A stretch of 64,000 nucleotides of DNA, taken from contig CM076846.1 of the NCBI GenBank assembly GCA_039519185.1, forward strand, positions 151,914,605-151,978,604, given 5' to 3'. The DNA is from Astragalus membranaceus (lineage: Eukaryota > Streptophyta > Magnoliopsida > Fabales > Fabaceae). Position 1 is the first letter of the stretch; each line of letters begins with the position of its first letter. Below, one piece after another: positions 41,821 through 52,455 of this stretch. Below the pieces are notes generated by a model that was not told the origin of the DNA, did not search any database, and saw only the letters and a program-made list of their open reading frames with translations. A program made the translations under genes and the position numbers.

Positions 41821-44800
41821 TTAGACATAATATTTTCTCAATTTGTCAGCGTTCCATGTTCTGGGGATGGTCGCCCCTTCCATGGTTTCTAGCTCGTAAG
41901 CTCCCTTTCCAGTCTTGCTGATGACACGGTATGGTCCTTCCCAATTGGCGGCGAGCTTTCCCTGGCGAGCGTTCTTATTCCCTACGTCGGCCCTCCTGAG
42001 GACTAGCTGCCCAATGGAGAATTCCCTCTTCTGGACGCGGGCGTTGTATCTTGCAGCGACCTTCTGTTTGATGAGTTGCTCCCTAAGTGACGCCTTAGTT
42101 CGCAGCTCATCAACCAGGTCGAGTTCTTCTCTTGTTGCTTGCTCATTTGCGGCCGGCGTTGGTGGGTTGGTCGTCCTCCAACTTAGCTCTCCCATCTCAA
42201 TCGGGATGACCGCATCAGTACCATAGACCAGTCTAAATGGTGACTCCCCGGTCGATGAATGGGGGGTCGTTCTGTAGGCCCAAAGGACCGACTGTAGCTC
42301 TTCTGCCCAATTGCCTTTGGCTTCATCTAATCTTCTTTTCAGCCCGCGTAGTATTACCCTGTTGGCCGCTTCTGCCTGGCCATTGGTTTGCGGGTGCTCG
42401 ACCGAGGTGAAACGCTGTTTCACGCCAAGGCCGGCCAGCATTTCTCTGAATTTTCTGTCAGCGAACTGAGTTCCATTGTCCGTCACCAGTTGCTGAGGCA
42501 CTCCGAAGCGGGCGAGCACATTCTTCCCAAAGAACTTAGATACCTTCGCTGAGGTAATGGTGGCAAGTGGCTCTGCTTCTATCCACTTGGTGAAGTAGTC
42601 GACCGCAACGATCAGGAATTTCAGCTGACCTGGTGCAGGTGGAAAGGGGCCGAGCAAGTCCATGCCCCACCAAGCGAACGGCCAAGGTGGGGTTAGGCTG
42701 TGCAGTTCTGTTGAGGGCGCTATATGCACGTCTGCGTGGATCTGGCATTTCTTGCATTTCTGCACAAGTAACTTGGCATCCTCTTCCATGGTCGGCCAAT
42801 AGTATCCGGCCCTGAGTGCCTTCTTAGCAACCGACCGACCACCTTGATGGCTACCACAATCGCCTTCATGGATATCCCTGAGTACATGGTCGGCTTCGAC
42901 CGACGTAAGACATCTCAGCAATGGGGATGAAAAGCCCCTTCTGTACAGTCTTCCTTCAATCACTGAATATTTGGTCGCCCGCAACCTCAGGAGCTTTGCT
43001 GCCTTCGGGTCGCAAGGTTCTACCCCATTAAGAATATACTGCAAGATGGGAGTAATCCAGTCTCTGTCTAGGTCGACCGCTAGAATGGCTAATGGTTGAG
43101 CGGGCTTAGTAGACACGCTCGGTCGAGTTAATGTCTCCTGAATTAGACTTCTATGATTCCCAGGAGCCTTTGTACTGGCTAACTTTGATAGGATGTCAGC
43201 CCTCACGTTCTCTGTCCTGGGGACGTGCTTAACATCTGCTCGGTTGAATTGCCTGAGCAGGTCCCTTACCTTGGCCAAATAATTCTTCAGGACGTCGTCC
43301 TTTGCGTCGTATAGGTCCTGAATTTGGGATACTACCAGTAGAGAGTCGGAGTGAAGTTCGACACGGTCGACATTAAACTCTTTGGCTAACTGCAGCCCGG
43401 CAATGCACGCTTCATACTCGGCCTGATTGTTTGAAGTGTGAAATGCAAAAGTTAAAGACACTTCAACAGCAAGTCCTTCTGAGTTCTCAAGTATCAAGCC
43501 GGCCCCACTTCCTTTGCTGTTGGAGGATCCGTCTACGTGCAAAGTCCAGGTAGTGACGGCCTGATCATCTGGTATTGGAGTCATCTCAGCGATGAAGTCG
43601 GCCAACACTTGTGCCTTAGCGGCCGATCTGGCCTCAAACTTGATTCCAAACTCACTGAGTTCCACAGCCCACTTGATCATACGCCCTGCAAGGTCAGGTC
43701 GGTGAAGGATTTGCCTAATAGGCTGGTCGGTCCTTACCACGACCTGATGAGCGACGAAGTAAGGACGTAATCTACGAGCGGCCACAAGTAATGCCAAGGC
43801 TAGTTTCTCAATCTTCTGGTACCTGATTTCTGGGCCTTGAAATACCTTGCTGATGAAATAGACCGGGTTTTGCTTTAGGTCGCATTCCCTGACCAGAACG
43901 GCGCTCATGGCTTCGTCCGTTATGGCCAAGTACAAGTAAAGTGTCTCCCCCGGTTGCGGCTTGGTCATGATGGGCGGGTTGGTCAGTGCCGCCTTCAGCT
44001 CGTCCAATGCTCGCTGGCATTGATCGGTCCATTCAAATTCGACTTCCTTCTTCAAAAGCTTGAACAGTGGAAGAGATTTGCACGCTGATTTAGGTATGAA
44101 TCGCGATAGGGCAGCGACCATACCATTCAATTGCTGGATCTCTTTCTTCGTAGTGGGTGGCCTCATGTCGGCGACCGCCCTACACTTATCAGGGTTCGCT
44201 TCAATCCCTCGCTCTGTTAAGTGGAAGCCCAGGAACTTGCCCGCCCTTACTCCGAAGGTGCACTTCTCTGGATTCAGCCTTAAAGAATTCTTCCTTGCTT
44301 CCTCAAAGATTTCCCTTAGGTCGTTGATATGGTCCTGGTCGGTCTTGCTCTTAATTATCATGTCATCCAAGTAGACCTCTGATATGCGACCGATCTGACG
44401 CCTAAAAACCTTGCTCATCATTCTCTGATAGGTCGCTCCGGCGTTCTTGAGACCAAAAGGCATTACCTTGTACTGGAAGTTTCCCCGATCGGTCATGAAC
44501 GCGGTTTTATGACGATCGGGTGGGTACATGGTGATCTGATTGTATCCTGAATAGGCGTCTAGAAAAGACAGAAGTTTATAGCCCGCTGCCCCGTCGACCA
44601 ATTTGTCAATGCTTGGCAGTGGAAAGGCGTCCTTCGGGCATGCCTTGTTCAGGTCGGTATAATCGACGCACATGCGCCATTTACCATTTTTCTTCTTTAC
44701 CAACACGACGTTGGAGAGCCATGTTGTATACTTGATCTCCTCAATGAAATTGGCCTTGATGAGGTCGTCAACTGCCCGGGCGGCCGCCAGTGCTTTCTCT

Positions 44801-47700
44801 TCACTCTGAGTTCGCCTCCTTTGTGCGACCGGCCTTGCTGTCTCATCAACGGACAGTTGGTGGCAGGCAATTTCAATTGGGATACCGGGCATGTCTGATG
44901 CCTGCCATGCAAAAAGGTCCGCGTAATCCCTGAGACAGGTGATGAGCTCTTGCTTGTCTTCTTCAGGTAGGTCGCTCCCCAACTTAACTGTTTTAGTTGG
45001 GTCGTCCATTAACTGAATATCGATCAATTCTCCGTGGGGCTCAGGCCTCTTGAGTCTATTCTTTAGCTCGCGGGCTAAATCATCGTCGTCGTCCTCAGGG
45101 TCGCTGTCAGGGTCGTATCGAACATCCAGGTCGGCCACATTGACCTGATGCCCTTCTCCAAGATTCTGAGGTTTAGCATTCGTCACCTCCATGTCACAAA
45201 TTTCTTGATAGAGGAAATGGCTCCTCATAGCCGCCTCCATGTCGGCCATCACTGTCACCACTTGGTCGTTTTTACTGTAAAACTTCATCTTCAGATGTAC
45301 AGTTGAGGCTACGGCCTCCAATTTCCCCAGAGTTGGGCGGCCAATGATGCAGTGGTAACACGATCTGATTGGCAGAACTAAGAACGTCGTTCTGACCGTC
45401 CTGTACGACGTGCTGCCGCTCGTGTCATCTCCAAAAGTGACGAGTAACTCTATCGTCCCCAATGGGTAGGTGGTCGACCCATTGAACCCGGTCAGTGGAG
45501 TGGGTACTGCTTGGGGAATAATCTCGCTCCTATCCACATTCAACTTGTCAATCAATTCTTCGAACATGATGTCGGCCGAGCTCCCCTGGTCGACCAGTAT
45601 TCTTCTAACCTCAGTGTTGGCCATTACGGCCGATACTACCAAGGGTACATAATTGTTAACTTTTCCATCAAGCAAGTCTTCGTCCCCAAAGGAAATGGGC
45701 GGCCTATTCGAGGCCGGCCGTGGGGTTGAAGTTGAACCGATCATCATGAGTTCGTTCCACTTCCTCTTCATCGCCTTGTTGGACTCTCTGATGTCCAACG
45801 GATTACCTCCATGGATGACCATGGCTACGTTGCGGCCCTTTGATTGTCTGGGGTCGCGCTCTTCCTCTGAACTGTTACGCGCTTGCTCGATCGTTGAGTT
45901 AACGATCGCCTTACCTTTGTCATTGGCGGGTTGGCCAACGGCTCTTTGATCAGGGCGATCGTTACCATCATCTTTGACATACTGCCTCAACTTGCCCTTC
46001 TGTATGAGGTCTTCTATGTCATCTTTTAGGGCCATGCAGTCATTGGTGTCATGCCCCTTGCTCTTGTGATATCTGCAGTATTTCTTTGTAGGCCGACCTC
46101 CTTTCTTCAATACTAAAGGATCAGGTCGCCTCACACCAGTGAATTCATTGTTCTGGCACTCCGTAAAGATCTGCGCGATCGGAGTGTTTAATTTTGTACG
46201 CTGCTCGTACCTCTTGGGCCGGTATTCGGGCTTACTGTCACGGTCCTGCCCCTTGACCGACCTGCCAGCATCTTCCTTGGGACGCGCGCGGGCGCCCTTG
46301 TCGGCCGCTAATTGCTCCTCATAGCCCATATGGTCGTTGGCCCTTCTGAGGAACAGGCCGAGGTCGTAGTAGCGGTTCAGAGAAAACTCTTCAGCGAATC
46401 TGTGGCTCTTTCTTATACCACGCTTGAGGTACTTCAGCTTGTCCGTATCTGACAGGTTGCGGACTGTATCGGCCTCTGTCATGAACCGGTCGATAAACTC
46501 CCTCAATGATTCATTTTCTCCTTGGACGACCGAATCCAAGTGCTCTTCGTAACGATATTGACAACGGTTGGCTGTGTAATTGGCCAAGAACATTGCCACA
46601 AGACCTTCCCAAGAAGCGACTGAGTTGGGACGCAGAGATTCCCACCATTCTAGCGCCCGACCTTCGAGCGACTGAGGGAAGAGTCTGCACTTCATCGTTC
46701 GTCCCAGCTCCCTGTAGCTACAGTAGTTGTTGAAGTACATCAGATGTTTGTCTGGATCCCCGCGACCGTTGAACTTGTTCAGGTTTGGGGGCTTCCTTAG
46801 GTCCCTTGGGATGCGATAGCGCCTAATCTCGCTGGTGAATGGCCCCTGTCCGGTCGGGATGGGATTCTGCCCGTAGGGCTGCATGGCGGCATAAGCTTGG
46901 TCGACGGGCAAACCGTAAAGGCCGACCGGTTGACCAAGGAGTCTATCAGCAATTGGAGGGCGTCCATGGTATTGTGGAGCACGTGGCGACGACCGTCTTC
47001 TAGGCCGCTCTGAATTGTTCCTTCTCGGTCGGCTGATGGCATGGGAGACATCTCTAATCTCCCCGTTACTGTAGTCGTCAAACTCCTCATACGAGTCCCA
47101 CGACCTGCTTCTTGATCGGCGGGATCCTGAGGACTCGTTGGACGAGTACCTCGTTGGCGACCCTTCTGACTCTGGTCGGTAGCTTGAGTCAGCGTAGTCG
47201 TAATCTTCTTCGGGAGAGTGACGGTGACGACTTTTTCGACGAGGAGGCGACCTGTGAACGATCGCCCTTCTTGGAGGATTGCGTCGGGATACGCCACGAC
47301 GAGGAGGACCTTCTCTTCGTGGTGGTGAACGATGGGGCCGGGACGGTTGGCCTCGGTGACCGCTGTCCGCTCGCGGGCGGATTGAGATCGAACCTCTCTC
47401 ATAACGTTCGATCAGTTCGTCTCGATCAGCGATCACTTGATTCTTTTGCTCCAGAATTTGTATGAGCGCTTGGGTTACGTGCTCTGGCAACGCTTCTGGA
47501 ATTCCTGCTTCGGCCAGCTCGGCCGGTAGTTGCGGGGCTGGTTGGGTAACTGGCCCGCGACCGCCCTGTACTGAGGGTTCTTGGCGAGGCTCATCTTGTA
47601 ATTCATGAACGGTCTCAGGCATGCCCTCTGGGGTCCGTTGAGGTCGGTGCTGCCCAGAGGTGTTGAGCCTGGAAGAAGTACGTATCTGACGCGGCGGCAT
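41821..47700 (-). CDS. Tat/Retand-like gag-pol polyprotein (1959 aa, single frame)
   Basis: Gag, protease, RT, two RNase H domains and integrase in one uninterrupted frame. N-terminus very Arg/Pro/Ser-rich (basic, repeated SPPRR). Gag core near 300-440 (NKFNGRGDPDKHLMYFNNYC, LFPQSLEGRALEWWESL, YLKRGIRKSHRFAEEFSL); knuckle-like CRYHKSKGHDTNDC near 545; protease RRILVDQGSSADIMF near 715; RT with CVDYTDLNKACPKDAFPLP near 1030 and catalytic YLDD; archaeal RNase H WTLHVDGSSNSKGSGAGLIL; integrase with HEGDCGSHQGGR ... CKKCQIHAD, core Asp in GMDLLGP and TDNGTQF, and Glu in NGQAEAANR. I chose Met at 47700 (MPPRQIRTSS): the frame is open back to 47829, but that part lies in the LTR and primer site. 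No defects seen; potentially active. Confidence 0.93.
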   Translation of the reverse strand: MPPRQIRTSSRLNTSGQHRPQRTPEGMPETVHELQDEPRQEPSVQGGRGPVTQPAPQLPAELAEAGIPEALPEHVTQALIQILEQKNQVIADRDELIERYERGSISIRPRADSGHRGQPSRPHRSPPRREGPPRRGVSRRNPPRRAIVHRSPPRRKSRHRHSPEEDYDYADSSYRPESEGSPTRYSSNESSGSRRSRSRSWDSYEEFDDYSNGEIRDVSHAISRPRRNNSERPRRRSSPRAPQYHGRPPIADRLLGQPVGLYGLPVDQAYAAMQPYGQNPIPTGQGPFTSEIRRYRIPRDLRKPPNLNKFNGRGDPDKHLMYFNNYCSYRELGRTMKCRLFPQSLEGRALEWWESLRPNSVASWEGLVAMFLANYTANRCQYRYEEHLDSVVQGENESLREFIDRFMTEADTVRNLSDTDKLKYLKRGIRKSHRFAEEFSLNRYYDLGLFLRRANDHMGYEEQLAADKGARARPKEDAGRSVKGQDRDSKPEYRPKRYEQRTKLNTPIAQIFTECQNNEFTGVRRPDPLVLKKGGRPTKKYCRYHKSKGHDTNDCMALKDDIEDLIQKGKLRQYVKDDGNDRPDQRAVGQPANDKGKAIVNSTIEQARNSSEEERDPRQSKGRNVAMVIHGGNPLDIRESNKAMKRKWNELMMIGSTSTPRPASNRPPISFGDEDLLDGKVNNYVPLVVSAVMANTEVRRILVDQGSSADIMFEELIDKLNVDRSEIIPQAVPTPLTGFNGSTTYPLGTIELLVTFGDDTSGSTSYRTVRTTFLVLPIRSCYHCIIGRPTLGKLEAVASTVHLKMKFYSKNDQVVTVMADMEAAMRSHFLYQEICDMEVTNAKPQNLGEGHQVNVADLDVRYDPDSDPEDDDDDLARELKNRLKRPEPHGELIDIQLMDDPTKTVKLGSDLPEEDKQELITCLRDYADLFAWQASDMPGIPIEIACHQLSVDETARPVAQRRRTQSEEKALAAARAVDDLIKANFIEEIKYTTWLSNVVLVKKKNGKWRMCVDYTDLNKACPKDAFPLPSIDKLVDGAAGYKLLSFLDAYSGYNQITMYPPDRHKTAFMTDRGNFQYKVMPFGLKNAGATYQRMMSKVFRRQIGRISEVYLDDMIIKSKTDQDHINDLREIFEEARKNSLRLNPEKCTFGVRAGKFLGFHLTERGIEANPDKCRAVADMRPPTTKKEIQQLNGMVAALSRFIPKSACKSLPLFKLLKKEVEFEWTDQCQRALDELKAALTNPPIMTKPQPGETLYLYLAITDEAMSAVLVRECDLKQNPVYFISKVFQGPEIRYQKIEKLALALLVAARRLRPYFVAHQVVVRTDQPIRQILHRPDLAGRMIKWAVELSEFGIKFEARSAAKAQVLADFIAEMTPIPDDQAVTTWTLHVDGSSNSKGSGAGLILENSEGLAVEVSLTFAFHTSNNQAEYEACIAGLQLAKEFNVDRVELHSDSLLVVSQIQDLYDAKDDVLKNYLAKVRDLLRQFNRADVKHVPRTENVRADILSKLASTKAPGNHRSLIQETLTRPSVSTKPAQPLAILAVDLDRDWITPILQYILNGVEPCDPKAAKLLRLRATKYSVIEGRLYRRGFSSPLLRCLTSVEADHVLRDIHEGDCGSHQGGRSVAKKALRAGYYWPTMEEDAKLLVQKCKKCQIHADVHIAPSTELHSLTPPWPFAWWGMDLLGPFPPAPGQLKFLIVAVDYFTKWIEAEPLATITSAKVSKFFGKNVLARFGVPQQLVTDNGTQFADRKFREMLAGLGVKQRFTSVEHPQTNGQAEAANRVILRGLKRRLDEAKGNWAEELQSVLWAYRTTPHSSTGESPFRLVYGTDAVIPIEMGELSWRTTNPPTPAANEQATREELDLVDELRTKASLREQLIKQKVAARYNARVQKREFSIGQLVLRRADVGNKNARQGKLAANWEGPYRVISKTGKGAYELETMEGATIPRTWNADKLRKYYV

Positions 47701-47726
47701 GATTTGATGTGGAATAGCGCTCGGGC

Positions 47727-47744
47727 CTCCCACTGTGGTCGCCA
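47727..47744 (-). promoter_or_regulatory. Primer binding site of the Tat gypsy element
   Basis: Minus-strand tggcgaccacagtgggag begins two bases after the 5' LTR and shares its first seven bases with the Ogre primer site. The tRNA species was not determined. Confidence 0.65.
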
Positions 47745-47746
47745 AT

Positions 47747-48138
47747 TGATCGTACTTGATCAATACGATGGGTTGTTGTTGGAAACGTTGATCGGTCGCT
47801 GTGATGAGGGACCGAGTTGTAAGCCGCACGCGGGTGGTACCTGCAAAGGCACTCCAACGCTCAAGTCAGAGGTGCTTCAACGGGCAGGGTCACAAGGTGA
47901 GTAAAACATACCTGAAGCCACATGCTGGTGTGGTATATATAAGACTGGCGTTCTAGCCGTTGCGCAATTTACGGGATCGGCCGCATCTTGCGGAGCAAGG
48001 TAGATGATGGGCCGCGTTGGGCCGGCCTTGGTCGAGTGGGCCGCTGGCCCAGGTTGCACCTGGCTGCTGCGCGCAGCACCCCCTTGCTGTAGGCTGCGCT
48101 AGACTGTCTCGTTGGGCCTATTGGGCCACTCCAGAACA
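47747..48138 (-). repeat. 5' LTR of the Tat gypsy element (392 bp)
   Basis: Same sequence, by eye without a difference, as 37839-38230. Minus-strand TATA-like cttatatatacc lies at about 47931-47942. Confidence 0.95.
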
Positions 48139-48220
48139 AGTATGTTCCTCAACATTAACAATCGATCTTAATTAGTTAATACTAGTAGACAAGTGTAACA
48201 ATTAAATTATTTCTTTTTAG

Positions 48221-49028
48221 GGAGTTCTTGTCATCAGAGGCAGTACGTGAAGACCAATCTTCTGCTCATATTCATGCGCATTTTCCAATGTGGTTTAGTC
48301 AATATGTGTATTCCCTCCCGCCAAATCCTACCAACCAACACTTGAGGAACATATCAGACGGTCCTCGAAGATGTGTTAAAGAATGGCACACATACTTTGT
48401 CAATGGATACAAATTTCACACCAATGAATGGACACAGGGCAGAGAGACAGTCAATAGTGGAGTGTGCATGAAGGGGGTCACTGGAGGAGGTGAAGATGAT
48501 TTTTATGGTGTGGTTCAACACATATATGAACTTCAGTACCCCCATCTAGATTTTAGTCCAAAGGTAGTTGTTTTTTATTGTAATTGGTTTGATCCGTCTG
48601 CTCGAGGAACAAAGGTGAATCCAAAGTCAAATACAGTGGACATTAAAATGAATGGTAGATATCGACCGTATGATCCGTTCGTCATTGCACAAAATGTGAG
48701 ACAAGTCTATTATGTCCCTTATCCATCAATGCGGACTGATAGGCGTGGTTGGTGTGTCGCAATTAAAACAAAACCAAGAGGTCGCATTGATCAGACAAAT
48801 GATGACACGGTGGAAGATATTATGCCATATCAAATGGAAGAGATGTCTAATGTAAATGAAGTGATTCAAGTTGAACCCATTGTTCGTTTATGTGATGAGC
48901 CAAACACCGGCGATGAAGTTGTTGATGACGAAGATGCTGATGGTGATGATGCAACAGACCACATTGGTGTATCAAGAATTCACTCCTCCGATGATGATGA
49001 TTTTGAGAATGAATGGGATTCAAATTAG
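48221..49028 (+). pseudogene. TNPD-type transposase, C-terminal exon (DUF4216)
   Basis: Acceptor tttctttttag ends at 48220. The exon opens EFLSSEAVRED, completing a codon split with 37833-37834. Then SAHIHAHFPMWFSQYV, the DUF4216 region (DFYGVVQHIYELQYP, VVFYCNWFDPSARGTKVN, RPYDPFVIAQNVRQVYYV), and an acidic tail (DDEDADGDDATDH, DDDDFENEWDSN) to the stop at 49028. The start shown by a simple ORF scan (TTG 48228) is inside the exon. The intron that once separated this exon from 37834 by about 85 bases now holds the 10.3-kb gypsy element. Confidence 0.88.
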
Positions 49029-49574
49029 AATGAATGTAATTTATGTTTCAACAATTCTATTTTTAATGAAGATGTTATTTTTAATGAAGGATGTTATTTG
49101 TTTGAGAATGAATGGGATTCAAATTATTTATTTTAATGCATGAGTTTTGTATATGTTTATATATGTTAACCTTGTTTAGTATATGTTTGTTTTGTTTAAA
49201 TGTATATGTTTAGCTAGATCTATACAGATATGGCATCTCATGATGACTCGGGATCCGATCATGACGGCGCATATGTTCCTCCTCCACCTCCCGATGCCGC
49301 CAGCACTAGCAGGCGGAAGACATCTACTCGCCTAGGGCGCCATACTCAGCCTGCGCGTGTTGTTGTTACTACTGGCGGATATTTGCCACCACCTGTGTCT
49401 GAGGATGGTGCTAGTACTAGTACTGCAGGGGGCCCATCGATTCCTGTTGGTACTGAGGGCTTATCCCCGACACATGTTGATGCGGATGGGGTACGCACAT
49501 TCATTGATGGGACTGAGGTGATTAGGGTTACACCTGATGGGCGTATCATATTGCAGATTGTTGGCGATTCGTAA

Positions 49575-49575
<1 letters not shown>

Positions 49576-49634
<59 letters not shown>
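49576..49634. repeat. (TA)n microsatellite in intron 1 of the second CACTA gene
   Basis: About 29 TA units just after the splice donor; a further run is at 49674-49697. Confidence 0.95.
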
Positions 49635-49636
<2 letters not shown>

Positions 49637-50376
49637 ATATTATTATTTATTAATTTATTTTTGTTGCCATTTATATATATATATATATATATATATAACT
49701 TATATTTGGTGTAACAAAATTCATCTTTTTTTAATGCAGTTTTATTCCTTCGAAGGCTTCAGCTACCGCCATCACAAAAACAATCAAGGAGAATTTTACC
49801 AAGAGCTGGAAGAACTGGACGGAAGTTAGAAAAGATAAGGATGCAAATAAGAAGATGTTAAGATCATTTTTGGTAAGTTATTCGATTCTACGAAATAATT
49901 AATTTGGTACTGTATTATCTTTTATATTGACTTGATTAATTAATTAATTATTGCCTTATAATTAACAACATTATTGTAAATTTCTTAAATAGGAAAAATG
50001 TACATGGTATCCAGGGGAGCAAGCCGCAGTTGAGAGAGTGTTCCATAAGAGATGTTCTCATCGCTATTCTGAATTGATGCGGAGGGCGCGCAATACGCGT
50101 ACGAAGCCATCTTATATGGGAGACTCAACTTGGGCTGAGTTTAATGAGTATTGGGAGAAAGATGAAGGATTTAAGAATTATTGTGAGAAAGCCAAGAAGA
50201 ACCGTGCTGCTGAAAAAGGTGGCTGCACACACACGGGGGGGAGTGTTAATACTGCAACGCATTACATACGTTTGGTAAATTTATTACTTAATTTATTACT
50301 TGATTAATTAATTAATTATTTATAATAATTAACTAGTCATTTTCAATATGTGTATTTAATTAATAATATATATATT

Positions 50377-50381
<5 letters not shown>

Positions 50382-50424
<43 letters not shown>
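50382..50424. repeat. (TA)n microsatellite at the end of intron 3
   Basis: The TA run ends in tatag, which supplies the splice acceptor. A similar run lies at 35012-35045 in the transposase leader. Confidence 0.9.
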
Positions 50425-50426
<2 letters not shown>

Positions 50427-50642
50427 TGGAGAGGGAACAAAGGCAAATCACTTTGCCTGAGTTGCATTGCCACATGCATATGGTGGAGGAGACTGGTGAG
50501 TACGTTACAGATCGGGCGAGGCGTATTCAGGTAAAACTACTTTTACAATTATATATATTAATTAATGTTTATTATTTATATTAATAATTAGTTATTTATT
50601 TGTTGGGTTATTTTTTCAGGAGAGCTTCGAGGGTGGGATGGC

Positions 50643-51000
50643 TAGGGGTGTCAAAACGGGCGGTCCGGCCCGTTAAGCGACATGCCCGCGAAAAAATGGG
50701 CGGCCCGGCCCGTTAACCGAACGCGGGCCGAAAATTCATGCCCTGCCCGCGAAGTGGCGGGCTGGCGGGCGGGCGGGCTAGCGGGCTGGCGGGCTGGCCC
50801 GTCAATTTACACTGAATTTTAAAAAAAAAAAAAAAAGCTAAACGGGCGGTTTGGCCCGCCACAGTATTTAGCCCGCGGGCTAGCGGGCGAAGCGGGCCGG
50901 GCAACGCGGGCCGGCGGGCATCAATACCTTAGCCCTGCCCGCCTTATTTTGGTGGGCCAACGGGCCGGCCCGGCGGGCCAAGCCCGTTTTGACATCCCTA
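50643..51000. mobile_element. Non-autonomous hAT element (358 bp)
   Basis: Terminal inverted repeats TAGGGGTGTCAAAACGGGC and GCCCGTTTTGACATCCCTA (one mismatch) with a perfect 8-bp TSD gggatggc (50635-50642, 51001-51008). The interior is GC-rich, built of cgggc/gcccg runs, with no coding capacity. TAGGGGTG ends and 8-bp duplications are typical of hAT MITEs. Confidence 0.95.
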
Positions 51001-52182
51001 GGGATGGCTGAGTACCATCAGTCACAACAAGGCAGTGGGGCAGCTGTTGATCCAGTGGAGGAGGCTAGAGTAGCTCGTGATGTTTGGGAGAGAGCAGTTG
51101 GTCCCCAAAAGACTAATCGTCTGGTAGGATCAGGTGGTATTGGACCGGCTGCTTTTCGAACAAGCATTATTTCGAGTCTATCAGAGTCACATTCTGGATC
51201 CTCGACTGGTCGCAATTATGTTCCAAATGCTGGTGAGTTGAATGAGGTTAGGCAATTGACGCAGCAACTGAGCGAGGCTCAGCGTCAGATTGCCGAGCGG
51301 CAGCAGCAAAGCGATCGGGAAATTCAGGCGATTCGGGATCGAAGTGAGCGGGAAATTCAGGCGATTCGGGAGCAGGCTAGGGTAGCTGAGGAGCGCATGG
51401 AGGAGCGCTTTAAGTTCTTGCAGGATCAGATGGTGTCTAGCTCGAGGCCATCCTCATCAGCATCCTACTCGCCGCCGCCACAGCAGCAGTACTACCAGCA
51501 GCAGTATGCACCCCAGTATGCGCCGCCATTCCAGCCATACCAGCAGCAACATCAGTCACCCCGCCAGCCATACCAGCAGCCCCAACATCAGTCACCCCTG
51601 ATCCAGCCAAACCAGCAGTACCCCCAGCAGCGGTCACCCCCGCTGGACATTGATCTTAATGTCCAAATGTCATCGCGCAGTGCTTTACTTCAAGATGATA
51701 CATATTATAATAATGTTGATGACATTGACCGGCAGATACCCCAGTAGCTTTAGATTATTTTATTTATTTGTCTGGATATTTTATTAATTGTCTGGATATT
51801 TTATTAATTGTATGGATATTTTTACTGCTTTTCCCAATTTTTATTTTTTTAAATTAAAAATTAATTAGTTATTGGATTTTATTTTTTTATCAATAATTAA
51901 AAAAATTAATAAAATAATATATATTTTTAATTAAAACGATTTTTTTAAAAAAATAAAATTTATTTTTTAAAAATAATAATAATTTTTTTTAATTAAAATA
52001 ATAATAATTAAATTTTTTTTTAATTAAAATAATAATAATTATTAAAATAAAAAAATAAAATTTATTTTTTAAAAATAATAATAATTTTTTTTTAATTAAA
52101 ATAATAATAATTAATTTTTTTTTTAAAAATGTTTTTTTAAAAAAATTATATTCATTTTTTTTTAAATAAAAAGGGTGTTTTG

Positions 52183-52440
52183 CGGCGGATAAGGGGTACT
52201 TTGCGGCGGATAATTTGCGGCGGATATTGGGTACTTTCCGGCGGATATATTGCGTCAAAAATTTGTCCCCTTTTCCGGCGGATTATCCGCCGCAAATTTG
52301 CGTTGGATTTTGCGGCGCCACTAAATCCGCCGCAACGCGTTTGCTTCGAGCTGGCTACCGGCGAAAAACTTCCGCCGCAAAGTCCAAATATCCGCCGCAA
52401 ATTTGTCTTTTGCGGCGGATTTCGCCCGCCGCAAAGTCCG
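52183..52440. repeat. Right subterminal repeats of the CACTA element
   Basis: About twelve copies of gcggcggat/atccgccgc, in direct orientation near 52183-52250 and inverted further in, ending in ccgcaaagtccggc before the terminus. Confidence 0.85.
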
Positions 52441-52455
52441 GCTTTTTTTGTAGTG

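Larger units (their letters stand above)
37839..48138 (-). mobile_element. Tat/Retand-like Ty3/gypsy LTR retrotransposon, apparently intact, 10.3 kb
   Basis: Two 392-bp LTRs (37839-38230, 47747-48138) that read as identical, with 5-bp TSD agtat (37834-37838 and 48139-48143). On the minus strand: 5' LTR, primer site, one long gag-pol frame (47700-41821), 3' region, polypurine tract, 3' LTR. An archaeal-type RNase H between RT/RNase H and integrase places it in the Tat clade. On the opposite strand, between pol and the 3' LTR, lies a spliced gene (39008-41160). Antisense extra ORFs at this position are known from Retand-like Tat elements. Identical LTRs and open frames suggest very recent insertion. 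GC content is visibly higher than in the host CACTA. Confidence 0.95.
49230..51747 (+). pseudogene. Second CACTA gene, Transposase_24-type (TNPA-position) protein, five exons, broken by a hAT insertion
   Basis: Exons 49230-49570, 49740-49872, 49993-50274, 50426-50530, 50620-51747, all with GT-AG borders and compatible phases. N-terminus low-complexity (PPPPPDAASTSRR). The Transposase_24 region spans exons 2-5 (KSWKNWTEVRKDKD, MLRSFLEKCTWYPG, FHKRCSHRYSELMRRARN, WAEFNEYWEKDEGF, HTGGSVNTATHYIRL, ARVARDVWERAVG). Then a coiled coil (EVRQLTQQLSEAQRQIAERQ) and a Gln/Pro/Tyr-rich tail. Leaving out the hAT and one TSD copy the coding length is 1623 nt (540 aa). The hAT plus TSD adds 366 nt, a multiple of three, but brings in-frame stops. 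Probably the DNA-binding partner that recognises the subterminal repeats (inference by position). Confidence 0.85.
32598..52455 (+). mobile_element. CACTA (En/Spm) DNA transposon, 19.9 kb including nested gypsy and hAT
   Basis: Ends are CACTACAAGAATT at 32598 and TTTTTTTGTAGTG at 52455, inverted copies with the CACTA terminus, flanked by a 3-bp TSD tca. Subterminal regions at both ends carry many copies of the motif (t)ttgcggcggat in both orientations, the type of site bound by TNPA-like proteins. It encodes a TNPD-type transposase (35114-49028, split) and a Transposase_24-type protein (49230-51747). Without the 10.3-kb gypsy and the hAT it would be about 9.2 kb. TNPD has a frameshift and both genes carry insertions, so this copy is probably not autonomous now. 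Confidence 0.93.

Noticed and set aside
47701..47829. Upstream 43 codons of the long gag-pol frame
   Set aside because: They overlap the 5' LTR and primer site; translation more likely starts at 47700.
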